Source: Nitrospina sp. (GTDB lineage: Bacteria > Nitrospinota > Nitrospinia > Nitrospinales > JACRGP01). Taken from it: DNA of 40,134 nt. The notes under the pieces were generated by a model that searched no databases, was not told the DNA's origin, and saw only the letters and a program-made list of their open reading frames with translations. Positions 18,408-25,566 of this stretch are shown here, piece by piece. The stretch is from the NCBI GenBank assembly GCA_024648695.1, contig JACAVV010000041.1, positions 1 through 40,134 on the forward strand, written 5' to 3'. Positions within the stretch are counted from its first letter, which is position 1, and each line of letters starts with the position of its first letter. The position numbers were made by a program, and so were the translations under genes.

Positions 18408-18647
18408 TTGGAGCCTTAGAAATAATGGATAGCTTGTGTGCGTAAAACCTACAGAATTCTACAAATGGAAGGCATTTCGAGCAAGAAGGAATTACCTGTT
18501 ATTTTGGGAAATGTGAATCAGTTTAGCAAAAAAAGGTGAGAATCGGTCAAACCGGATTTACCCTGGGTGAATTGAATCGGTCGCTATTCATCCCATTAAA
18601 AATGGAAAACCTAAGATTGGAAAAAGGGATGTATGAAGATTTATCCA

Positions 18648-19748
18648 TCAAGCAGGGTTATAGGAATAGGCCTCATGGACCTCCTCTGGGTCATCCGCAT
18701 AACGTTCCTTGATTTCAAGAATCTCATCTTTCTTTTCCAGGAATAAATTAACCAGATCAGGATCGAAAAAAACACCTGCTTTATCTTCAAGTTCCTCAAA
18801 CGCTTGGTCGGCAGTCCAGGCTTTTTTGTAAGGCCGTTCCGAGGTTAAGGCATCAAAAACATCGGCGATGGTTACAATTCGGCCGATTAAAGGAATATTG
18901 TCTTTTTTGAGCCCATTAGGGTATCCGGTGCCATCCCACCGCTCATGATGGGCCAGGGCGATCACTTCCGCTGTTTTCAATAGTTCGGAATTGGAATTGG
19001 AAAGAATTTTTGCGCCTATTTCAACATGGGATTTCATGATTTCCCATTCATCTGCATCCAGTTTTCCTGGTTTTAACAGGATCCGGTCAGGGATACCGAT
19101 TTTGCCAATGTCGTGCATGGGGCTGGCTTTCAGGATAAGATCGCATTCCTTTTCCTCCAAACCATGAGAATTTGCCAATATCCAGGAAAAACGGCTCATG
19201 CGGATGACATGATTTCCCGTTTCGTTATCCCTGTATTCGGCCGCACGGCTGAGACGCTGGATCATTTCAAGCTGGGATTCTTCCAGTTTTTTCGTTCTTT
19301 CTTTAACCTTTAAATCCAGTTCCTGATTTTGATTGTTAATTTGGTTGTGAAATACCCGGACTCTCAACATGTTTTTAATTCGTGCCAAGCCTTCAACCAT
19401 ATTGAACGGTTTGTTCAGAAAGTCCAGAGCCCCACCTTCCAGAGCCTGAATTCTTGCGTCATTATTGGTATTGGCGGTAAGGATTAAAATTGGTGGGTGA
19501 GAATCCGGTTCGATTTTTTTGAATTGCTCCATCACCTCAAACCCGTTTAAATATGGCATATTTAAATCCAGAAGAATGAGGTCTGGCTTAAAATCCAAAA
19601 AAGTGTTCATTGCCTTTCGCGAATCCGTTACCGACTGAATAAAATTAAATCCGCTTTGCGACAACATCTGCTCCAACAACATGGTATTCGTTTCATTGTC
19701 GTCAATGATCAGGATTTTTCCGTTTAAAATTTCTTCATGTTGGATCAT
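18648..19748 (-). CDS. Response regulator with HD-GYP output domain (cyclic-di-GMP phosphodiesterase type)
   Basis: The receiver domain occupies residues 10-130, with acidic pocket IIDDN (14-18), phospho-acceptor D61 in LLDLNMP, T91 and K113 (NKPF). A coiled-coil linker (about 132-165) joins it to an HD-GYP domain with HDIGK (212-216), HHERWDGTGYP (267-277) and IADVFDALTSERPYK. All canonical HD-GYP residues seem present, so it is probably active against cyclic di-GMP or a related dinucleotide when phosphorylated. No histidine kinase gene is adjacent, so its partner is elsewhere. The 240-bp gap downstream (18408-18647) shows only a weak imperfect hairpin near 18541-18560 and no gene. Confidence 0.9.
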   Translation of the reverse strand: MIQHEEILNGKILIIDDNETNTMLLEQMLSQSGFNFIQSVTDSRKAMNTFLDFKPDLILLDLNMPYLNGFEVMEQFKKIEPDSHPPILILTANTNNDARIQALEGGALDFLNKPFNMVEGLARIKNMLRVRVFHNQINNQNQELDLKVKERTKKLEESQLEMIQRLSRAAEYRDNETGNHVIRMSRFSWILANSHGLEEKECDLILKASPMHDIGKIGIPDRILLKPGKLDADEWEIMKSHVEIGAKILSNSNSELLKTAEVIALAHHERWDGTGYPNGLKKDNIPLIGRIVTIADVFDALTSERPYKKAWTADQAFEELEDKAGVFFDPDLVNLFLEKKDEILEIKERYADDPEEVHEAYSYNPA

Positions 19749-20314
19749 TTTAATTTCCGAAGATAATTTATTGTTTTAGTGGTTTGGATTCATATTTGCT
19801 TTTATAGTAAGACATTTTAAGTAAAAAAAGAATAAAAACATATAAGAGTTACAGTTTTTTTAAATGTAAATTTAAATTCTTGAAAATATTAGCAAAACTT
19901 CCTTTTATCTAATAATCCAGATTGTAAATCACCCGGATATTAAGGATTTTAATTTATTTCTGAGTTTTAGCAATATTCACGCCAAAAGAAGGTAGGGATA
20001 ACCTATTGAAAATAAAACCCAAAATTTTGCCTGAATGGGAATGGTGTGTCATTTAAACTTTTTTCCGTAATATTTCGTTCTGAAATTACGAAATTAATAC
20101 TTTTTTTGTCCTGGTTTCATTTTGGTATCAGATGTATCTTCCTCTCATTTGGTTGTCTTTTTCTGGTCTGGAATTGAAACGCAACCTCAGTAAATGGATA
20201 ATTAAGTTTTTGAAGGTCAGGTATTGATCACCATTGTTTGGTTAATTATATAAACTCCGGGTTTCTTTTTAAAACCTTATTGCATCTAATGAAAGATTAT
20301 TCAGGTCAAATTTG

Positions 20315-20327
20315 TCTCAATTTGAGA
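20315..20327. repeat. Palindrome TCTCAA-T-TTGAGA
   Basis: Six-base arms surround a single central T. A related perfect palindrome, TCTCATGAGA, lies about 100 bp downstream at 20421-20430. Shared TCTCA/TGAGA half-sites at two places in an intergenic region could be operator sites, but the sequence is AT-rich and chance is possible. Confidence 0.25.
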
Positions 20328-20420
20328 TTTTAAATCCAGAACTCGTTCACTATTTCCATATTTGTATGAATTTTTGTTCGAATTAGAGCTTTCAAATCCG
20401 TTTGAGTTTTGAAAGAATTG

Positions 20421-20430
20421 TCTCATGAGA
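20421..20430. repeat. Perfect palindrome TCTCATGAGA
   Basis: A ten-base perfect palindrome sharing its half-sites with the one at 20315-20327. A regulator-binding site is possible; no known consensus is recognised. Confidence 0.25.
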
Positions 20431-20461
20431 TCGAGTGTTAATTTTTTATATTGGCTAAACC

Positions 20462-20477
20462 CTTATTTTAAAATAAG
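20462..20477. repeat. Perfect 16-bp AT-rich palindrome
   Basis: CTTATTTTAAAATAAG is a perfect dyad lying about 115 bp before the orphan terminator. It could be a binding site or part of a folded RNA; its AT-only core makes a chance origin quite possible. Confidence 0.25.
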
Positions 20478-20591
20478 TTAAGATCTATTGAAAACTTACT
20501 GTCTTGTTTTTTCCGATTTATTTATGTTTTGGCCTGGTGTTTGCTTTTAAATAATTAACTGCCCAAAATCTCATACCTCCTTAAAATTAAG

Positions 20592-20619
20592 CCCTCGGTC
20601 ATTCCGGGGGTTTTTTTTT
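20592..20619 (+). terminator. Rho-independent terminator, plus strand, with no gene upstream
   Basis: The stem CCCTCGG / CCGGGGG (seven pairs, one G-U) closes a five-base loop and is followed directly by nine T residues. This is a textbook intrinsic terminator on the plus strand. The reverse strand has no U-tract after the hairpin, so it does not serve the minus-strand gene. There is no plus-strand gene before it for more than 20 kb, so it must end a small RNA or a leader transcript starting in the preceding intergenic region. Confidence 0.8.
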
Positions 20620-20752
20620 GCCTGATTGCGCACGGTTATTATTGTTCTCAATAAAATTTTACCTACTCAATTCCTATCCCACTGGATTCATGATAAAATT
20701 AGCCCAATAACAATTTTTGCCTGTAATCAGACAATCAAAAGTGTTCAAAAAG

Positions 20753-20769
20753 AAACCTGATTCAGGTTT
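20753..20769. repeat. Inverted repeat upstream of the TraB-like gene
   Basis: AAACCTGA and TCAGGTTT arms form a near-perfect dyad about 60 bp before the GTG start at 20829. On the minus strand it is followed by a pyrimidine tract (TTTCTTTTTG), so it could also stop transcription running leftward. Operator and terminator readings are both open. Confidence 0.35.
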
Positions 20770-20828
20770 TCCCACCAAATATTTCATTCTGGCACCAAAA
20801 ATCAAATACATTTTTCCCTGAGGTCTTT

Positions 20829-22028
20829 GTGGACGCGCATACAACGGATGATGAGTTAATAAAAACTATTACGTACAAAAATTCTAAAATTACCTTGGTG
20901 GGTACAGCCCATGTATCCCAAAAAAGTGTGGATCTGGTTGAGAATTTAATCAAAACCGGAGAATATGATTGCATCGCTGTTGAGCTCTGCGAAGCCAGGC
21001 ATCAAAATATGATCAAGCAGTCGTGGTGGAAAAACCTGGATATTTACCAGGTGTTTCGAAAAAAGAAAGCGGCTTTATTGCTGATCAATATGGCTCTTTC
21101 TGCTTACCAAAAGCGCTTGGCAGACAAAGTAGGTATTGAACCGGGAAAGGAAATGTTGCGCGCAGTGCATTTGGCTGATGAAAACCAGATTCGCCTTGAG
21201 GTGATCGACCGCAACATCACCAAAACATTGCAACGCCTGGCCAGCGGTGTTTCCTTTTGGCAAAAGTTGAAATTGTTTTCCGGCCTGCTGGCCGGCTTTT
21301 TTGTGGGCGAGGAAATCAGTGAAGATAAAATTGAGGAATTGAAAGAAGGAGATTTGCTCCATTCTCTTATGGAGGAGTTTGGTGAAGCTTTGCCTACGGT
21401 GAAGCATGTTTTGATCGACGAACGGGATCAGTATATGGTGGGCTCGTTGGCACGCATAGCGGAGTCGGAGGATGCTCCAAAAAATATTTTAGCCATGGTA
21501 GGGGCAGGGCATTTGGTTGGAATGGTACCTGCCTTCGACGCTCCTCCTGATAAAATAAAAATGGAAGCTTTGGATGAAACGCCTCCACCCACCAAAGTGG
21601 GCCAGTATATTGGTTGGGGGATCTGTGCTTTGGTGTTGGCAATGTTTTATGTGGGCTTTCAGCGATCTCCCGAATTGGGTTGGCAGGTGGTGGGAACGTG
21701 GGTTTTTATCAATGGCGGCCTGAGTGCTTTGGGTGCATTGATTGCGCTGGCTCACCCCTTGTCAATTGTCACTGCATTTTTTGCGGCACCCCTTACCTCT
21801 TTGAATCCAATGATTGGGGCAGGTATGGTCGTGGGCCTGACCGAGTCGTTTTTACGCAAACCCAAGGTTGATGATTTTGAAAGATTGAGGGACGATCTTA
21901 GCCATTTCGGCCTATGGTGGAAAAATGGCGTGGCGCGTTTGTTCCTTGTATTTATGTTTTCTTCTTTAGGATCTGCGGCAGGGACCTATATTGCCGGAGC
22001 CTCCATCGTCCATCAAATTTTCAATTAG
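20829..22028 (+). CDS. TraB/PrgY-family membrane protein
   Basis: The 399-residue protein has the TraB signature GTAHVS (residues 25-30), VELCEARHQNM (51-61, with conserved Glu and Arg), LIDERDQYM and a GAGHLVGM segment. This soluble domain of about 230 residues is followed by several transmembrane helices (about 255-395). The family is related to erythromycin-esterase/Tiki-type proteins; enterococcal PrgY limits peptide pheromone activity, but the role in other bacteria is unclear. I use the GTG at 20829, preceded by TGAGGT with about five bases' spacing. It leads a four-gene operon, with six bases to the next gene. Confidence 0.85.
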   Translation: MDAHTTDDELIKTITYKNSKITLVGTAHVSQKSVDLVENLIKTGEYDCIAVELCEARHQNMIKQSWWKNLDIYQVFRKKKAALLLINMALSAYQKRLADKVGIEPGKEMLRAVHLADENQIRLEVIDRNITKTLQRLASGVSFWQKLKLFSGLLAGFFVGEEISEDKIEELKEGDLLHSLMEEFGEALPTVKHVLIDERDQYMVGSLARIAESEDAPKNILAMVGAGHLVGMVPAFDAPPDKIKMEALDETPPPTKVGQYIGWGICALVLAMFYVGFQRSPELGWQVVGTWVFINGGLSALGALIALAHPLSIVTAFFAAPLTSLNPMIGAGMVVGLTESFLRKPKVDDFERLRDDLSHFGLWWKNGVARLFLVFMFSSLGSAAGTYIAGASIVHQIFN

Positions 22029-22034
22029 TGGTTT

Positions 22035-23009
22035 ATGGATTCCAGTTCGGCACGCATTGCAGTAACACCACCCGTTTTTTGTCAAACCCGCAAATTGAAA
22101 AAGGAATTGCTGGCGAGGTTCCCCCATGCGTATTTCAATCCAGATAATACTTATCTTGATGAACAACAATTGATCGCCTTTGCCCGGGAAGCCGATGGCC
22201 TTTTGGTTGGACGCGATCCGGTAAACCCGGGAGTGTTGAAACACCTTTCGCAACTGAAAATAGTGGCCAAATACGGGGTGGGACTGGATAATATAGATGA
22301 GAAGGCGCTCAAGGCAAACGGGGTTGCACTTGGGTGGTCTCCAGGGGTAAACAAGACCTCGGTCGCCGAATTGACCCTGGGGTTTATGATTGGCCTCATT
22401 CATAATACTTTTCGTACCGGATTTAGTCTTAAACAAGGGCAGTGGATTAAGGATGGAGGTCGCCTTCTTTCCGGTAAGACCATCGGAATCGTAGGTTGTG
22501 GGTATATTGGACAGGAACTGGTTCGACTTTTACAACCCTTTGCTTGCTCCATTTTGGTTTGCGATATTCTGGATATGACCTATTATTGCAAGGAGAATGG
22601 TCTTCGTCAGGTGAACCTGGAAAACCTTTTGCAGTCTGCTGATATGGTCAGCCTTCATGTTCCCTTAACCCCATTGACACGGAATATGATGAACCGGGAG
22701 ACTTTAAGCAGGATGAAACCCGATGCTTTTCTTATTAACACGAGCAGAGGGGCTGTTGTAGAAACATCGGCCATAAAATCTGCTTTAACGGAGGATTGGA
22801 TTGCCGGTGCCGCTTTGGATGTTTTTTCTGTTGAGCCTCCTGAGGACCGTGAATTTTTGGCTTTACCCAATTTGATGCCGACGCCTCATATTGGCGGCAA
22901 TTCGTTAGAAGCAGTGGATGCGATGGGCCGTTCCGCTATTTGGCATTTAACTGAATTTTTTAATGGCTTACAAAAGTCATCCAGGGTTTTACCGGTAGAA
23001 CCGGTTTGA
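22035..23009 (+). CDS. D-2-hydroxyacid dehydrogenase (phosphoglycerate dehydrogenase-like)
   Basis: The 324-residue protein has the NAD-binding GxGxxG motif in GIVGCGYIGQELVRLL and the family catalytic set: Arg in INTSRGAVVE, Glu in FSVEPPED and His in PTPHIGGNS. KYGVGLDNID and NKTSVAELTLGFM are typical of phosphoglycerate and glyoxylate/hydroxypyruvate reductases. There is no C-terminal ACT domain, so it is not a full-length SerA. It reduces a 2-keto acid or oxidises a D-2-hydroxyacid; the substrate cannot be decided. It begins six bases after the TraB-like gene and its stop (TGA) overlaps the next ATG. Confidence 0.85.
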   Translation: MDSSSARIAVTPPVFCQTRKLKKELLARFPHAYFNPDNTYLDEQQLIAFAREADGLLVGRDPVNPGVLKHLSQLKIVAKYGVGLDNIDEKALKANGVALGWSPGVNKTSVAELTLGFMIGLIHNTFRTGFSLKQGQWIKDGGRLLSGKTIGIVGCGYIGQELVRLLQPFACSILVCDILDMTYYCKENGLRQVNLENLLQSADMVSLHVPLTPLTRNMMNRETLSRMKPDAFLINTSRGAVVETSAIKSALTEDWIAGAALDVFSVEPPEDREFLALPNLMPTPHIGGNSLEAVDAMGRSAIWHLTEFFNGLQKSSRVLPVEPV

Positions 23010-23857
23010 TGGAGGTTTCATTGTTCCCTTTGAATAACAGGCAAATAGTTGTCAGGCTACTTGTATTTGCTTTTGGATTTCTGGTCTGTGCCGGTGAATT
23101 ATCGGCGAAAGAAAGGTTTCAGGTGATTCCGGTGTCGCCTCCAGATGCTATTCAGGCGCTTAAGGAAATGGAAGGCAAGAAGGCTCAGGAGGAACGCGAA
23201 CTGAAAAGGCTTTCTGCGATGTCCTACATTCCGGGTGGAGAATTTGTTATGGGTTCCGAACATGGCGACTCCAATGAGAGTCCGGAGCATACGGTCTATC
23301 TGGATTCATTTTATATCGACCGATATGAAGTGACGCAATTACAATATCTCGTTTTAATGGGTGAAAACCCGAGTTACTTCAAGGGGTGCCCATTGTGTCC
23401 GGTGGAAAAAGTGTCCTATTACCAGGCCACGACCTATTGTTCGCGATTGAGTAAAAGGTTGCCCACTGAGGCGGAATGGGAAAAAGCCGCCAGGGCAGGA
23501 TCTAAAGATGCCTTTTATTGGGGCAACGATGTTCCTGATGATTATTCCTGGTACGGAAACAATTCGAACCAGAAAACACACCCCGTAGGATTGAAGGGGC
23601 CTAATGCCTTTGATTTATACGACATGGCGGGGAATGTGTGGGAATGGGTGAATGATCGCTACAACGCACTGTATTATAAAAACAGCCCCTTAAAAAATCC
23701 CAAAGGTCCTGACGTCGGTTCGAAACGCACTGTCCGTGGTGGTTCATGGGGTGACCCGCCATCCCGTTTGCGTTCGTCGTACCGGGATAAATACGACCCC
23801 GATACCAATCCTATCAATGGAGGATTTCGTTGTGTCTCAAGCACAAAACCCGACTGA
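23009..23857 (+). CDS. Exported formylglycine-generating-enzyme (FGE/SUMF1)-like protein
   Basis: The product has about 282 residues. A signal peptide (RLLVFAFGFLVCAGELSA) precedes a short charged helix and the FGE-sulfatase domain from about residue 70: IPGGEFVMGS, FYIDRYEVTQLQY, RLPTEAEWEKAARAG, DMAGNVWEWVNDRY, VRGGSWGDPPSRLRSSYR and the ending GGFRCV. Many exported members are not true formylglycine enzymes but bind or modify other partners, so the activity is open. The ATG at 23009 overlaps the upstream stop; however, GGAGG at 23011-23015 sits five bases before an in-frame TTG at 23021, which may be the real start. It overlaps the methyltransferase gene downstream. Confidence 0.85.
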   Translation: MEVSLFPLNNRQIVVRLLVFAFGFLVCAGELSAKERFQVIPVSPPDAIQALKEMEGKKAQEERELKRLSAMSYIPGGEFVMGSEHGDSNESPEHTVYLDSFYIDRYEVTQLQYLVLMGENPSYFKGCPLCPVEKVSYYQATTYCSRLSKRLPTEAEWEKAARAGSKDAFYWGNDVPDDYSWYGNNSNQKTHPVGLKGPNAFDLYDMAGNVWEWVNDRYNALYYKNSPLKNPKGPDVGSKRTVRGGSWGDPPSRLRSSYRDKYDPDTNPINGGFRCVSSTKPD

Positions 23858-24479
23858 TTCCTCACCCTCTGATGAAGTGAAAAGTGAGGGTTATTCTCTG
23901 CAGGATTGGCAACAGCTTTATTTGGAAGATGACCTGAAATGGGATATTGGAGAAGTGTCACCTCCATTGCTTAAACTTTGGGAAGCCGGCAATATCCCCA
24001 GAGAAGGAAACGTGATTATTCCGGGTTGCGGCCAGGGTCATGAAGTTATGTTTTTCGCTCGAAATGGAATGCATACTACGGGAGTCGATTTTGCTCCCGG
24101 TGCCTGTGAACGATTAAGCCGGAGATTGGAGCAGGAGGGTCTGAATGCCCGTGTGGTGTTGGCCAGTTTTTTTGATCTGGGTACCGGTCACAATCTTTTC
24201 TATGATTTGATGTTTGAACAAACTTTTTTTTGTGCCATCCATCCGGATCAGAGAAGCTCCTATTTGGAAACCGTATGTCGTGTTTTGAAGGCTGGAGGTG
24301 TTCTGGCCGGAGTGTTTTATGAAACGGGTGAGGATGGGGGACCTCCTTTCAACACCACCGAGGACGAAATCAGGAAGAGGTTTTCGGAATATTTTAAAAT
24401 CTCTTTATTGGAAAAAACACAGCACTCCATTGAAAGGCGGAAAAACAAGGAATGGCTTGGGGTGTTTGTGAAAAGATAA
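23832..24479 (+). CDS. TPMT-family SAM-dependent methyltransferase
   Basis: The product has about 215 residues. The thiopurine-methyltransferase-like N-terminus has DWQQLYLEDDLKWDIGEVSP, with the Trp/aspartate pattern of this family, then the SAM motif VIIPGCGQGHEVMFFA, GVDFAPGACERL and QTFFCAIHPDQR. Members methylate small molecules such as thiols, halides or metalloids; the substrate cannot be read. An upstream in-frame ATG exists at 23817, but I use the GTG at 23832 because GGAGG (23819-23823) is eight bases before it. The start lies within the end of the FGE-like gene, so the two are translationally coupled. Confidence 0.85.
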   Translation: MSQAQNPTDSSPSDEVKSEGYSLQDWQQLYLEDDLKWDIGEVSPPLLKLWEAGNIPREGNVIIPGCGQGHEVMFFARNGMHTTGVDFAPGACERLSRRLEQEGLNARVVLASFFDLGTGHNLFYDLMFEQTFFCAIHPDQRSSYLETVCRVLKAGGVLAGVFYETGEDGGPPFNTTEDEIRKRFSEYFKISLLEKTQHSIERRKNKEWLGVFVKR

Positions 24480-24481
24480 AA

Positions 24482-24495
24482 TGTCCCCGGGGACA
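24482..24495 (-). terminator. Perfect palindrome acting as a probable terminator between convergent genes
   Basis: TGTCCCCGGGGACA is a perfect 14-bp dyad in the 22-bp gap between the methyltransferase and SRAP genes. Read on the minus strand it is followed by TTTTATCTTTTC, giving a hairpin plus U-rich tail that would end the SRAP transcript. Read on the plus strand there is no U-tract, so it serves mainly the minus strand. A dispersed palindromic repeat is an alternative reading. Confidence 0.55.
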
Positions 24496-24501
24496 CCTGG
24501 T

Positions 24502-25188
24502 TTATTCCTGTTGAAACAAAGGATCAATAATAAAGGGTTCCAGGCATTCTGGCCGATCATTCCTCGCGTTATTGACTGTGTTGGATAATAAATGAGTGTC
24601 CAGCAAATCTTCAGGACAAGGTTTGAGAAGAGAACGCAGATCTCCAATGGAACTGTCCTGTTTCAGCCAAAGTTGGTAATCATCGACGGAAAGTATTACA
24701 GGCATTCGGTGGTGGATCGATTGCAAACGTTCATTGGCTTCGGTGGTGATGATGGAATAAGTGAGTATCGTTTGATTCGCATTGCTCCATTGCGACCAGA
24801 TTCCGGCGAAGGCAAACAGTTCTTTGGATTTTTGAAAAATATAATAGGCTTGTTTATCTTTGCCTCCAGCTTTCCACTCAATGAAGCCGTCTGCTGGAAC
24901 CAGGCACCGTTTGCTTTTGAAAGCGTCACGAAAGCTGGGTTTTTCGTGGACTGTTTCGGCCCGCGCATTTATCAAGTTCGAAGCCCTTTTGGAATCCTTT
25001 GCCCAATTAGGAATCAATCCCCAGGACATCTCAACCAGTTGAACATTTTCGTTCTGGTTCAAAACGACGGGGAGGTTTTGGGTAGGTGCAATATTGTAAC
25101 GAGGTTTAAAATCGAATTGGGTCTGTTGAATATTAAAGTGGGATTTGATGTTTTTAATGGGTTTCGTTAAAGTATAGCGCCCGCACAT
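24502..25188 (-). CDS. SOS-response-associated peptidase (YedK/HMCES, SRAP family)
   Basis: The 228-residue protein begins MCGRYTL, leaving Cys2 at the mature N-terminus, where it forms a thiazolidine crosslink with abasic sites in single-stranded DNA. The family motifs follow: PRYNIAPTQ, NARAETVHEKPSF, RCLVPADGFIEWK (conserved Glu) and IHHRMPVIL (conserved His). It protects abasic sites at replication forks. No LexA box is recognised upstream. It is convergent with the methyltransferase gene and divergent from the M24 peptidase gene, with a MITE-like insertion in the divergent gap. Confidence 0.93.
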   Translation of the reverse strand: MCGRYTLTKPIKNIKSHFNIQQTQFDFKPRYNIAPTQNLPVVLNQNENVQLVEMSWGLIPNWAKDSKRASNLINARAETVHEKPSFRDAFKSKRCLVPADGFIEWKAGGKDKQAYYIFQKSKELFAFAGIWSQWSNANQTILTYSIITTEANERLQSIHHRMPVILSVDDYQLWLKQDSSIGDLRSLLKPCPEDLLDTHLLSNTVNNARNDRPECLEPFIIDPLFQQE

Positions 25189-25566
25189 AACTGGATCCTG
25201 TTTTTAAGGTCTACAAAGTGGATTAAGAGGCAAAGGGTTTCACATTTAAACTTTATAACAATATCACTACTGTCCGGGGAAATTTTTAACATTGGGTTGA
25301 TAGTCCAGTATTAAAAAATATTTCATTGTTTTTTAAGGAGTTACCTGTTTTCGATCCATGCTGTCCGGGAAAACCTGAATCTACATCCCCTGAAAGAGTT
25401 TTCTGAGATCGCTGAAAATCCTTATCAGTGTGGGAACAGGCATTTACAGCCATTTTAGGAGCTTATTCGTGCTGTCCGGTTAAAAAACAGCCCAATTAAG
25501 CCTCACGTTTTCAAAGAATATTTTGATTTTCCCCGGACACTAGTGTAACAATATTATGATTGATGA
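25189..25566. other. Divergent intergenic region, mostly occupied by a MITE-like element
   Basis: This 378-bp gap separates the SRAP gene (minus) from the M24 peptidase gene (plus). Some 290 bp is the MITE-like element with one copy of its target duplication, leaving only about 88 bp of original intergenic DNA. No ORF or convincing promoter is seen outside the element. Confidence 0.6.
25265..25545. mobile_element. MITE-like non-autonomous element with terminal inverted repeats and 9-bp target duplication
   Basis: The left end CACTACTGTCCGGGGAAA and the right end, read on the reverse strand, CACTAGTGTCCGGGGAAA match at 17 of 18 positions. Directly abutting both ends is the nine-base direct repeat TAACAATAT (25256-25264 and 25546-25554), as expected of a target-site duplication. 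The 281-bp interior has no transposase ORF. Two further CTGTCCGG copies lie inside at 25361 and 25472, in the same orientation as the left end. The right end lies 21 bp before the ATG of the M24 gene. The parent transposon family is not identified. Confidence 0.7.

Larger units (their letters stand above)
19749..20828. other. Long AT-rich non-coding region between divergent genes
   Basis: About 1.08 kb separates the HD-GYP gene (minus) from the TraB-like gene (plus). No ORF with a believable ribosome binding site is visible; the best is 31 codons from an ATG at 20132. The region holds several palindromes (20315-20327, 20421-20430, 20462-20477, 20753-20769) and one strong plus-strand terminator (20592-20619). 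Both flanking promoters must lie here, but no site matches well enough to annotate. An unannotated small RNA or a long leader ending at the terminator would explain the structure. Confidence 0.6.

Noticed and set aside
18541-18560. Imperfect CCGGT/ACCG hairpin considered as a terminator after the HD-GYP gene
   Set aside because: The stem is only four to five pairs and the T-run is separated from it by about eight bases.
20132-20227. 31-codon plus-strand ORF in the long intergenic region
   Set aside because: No ribosome binding site, and composition like the surrounding AT-rich DNA; not enough to call a gene.
19749-20828. Possible tRNA, 6S RNA or other known structured RNA before the orphan terminator
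   Set aside because: No cloverleaf, CCA end or recognisable 6S-like bubble could be traced by eye; a covariance-model search would be needed to decide.
23379-23405. GCPLCPV cysteine pair in the FGE-like protein considered as an unusual metal site
   Set aside because: Cysteine before PVE-V-S is common in exported FGE-like proteins to my knowledge, so it is not treated as novel.
24592-25170. 192-codon plus-strand ORF opposite the SRAP gene
   Set aside because: The minus-strand frame has every SRAP motif; the antisense frame has no recognisable content.
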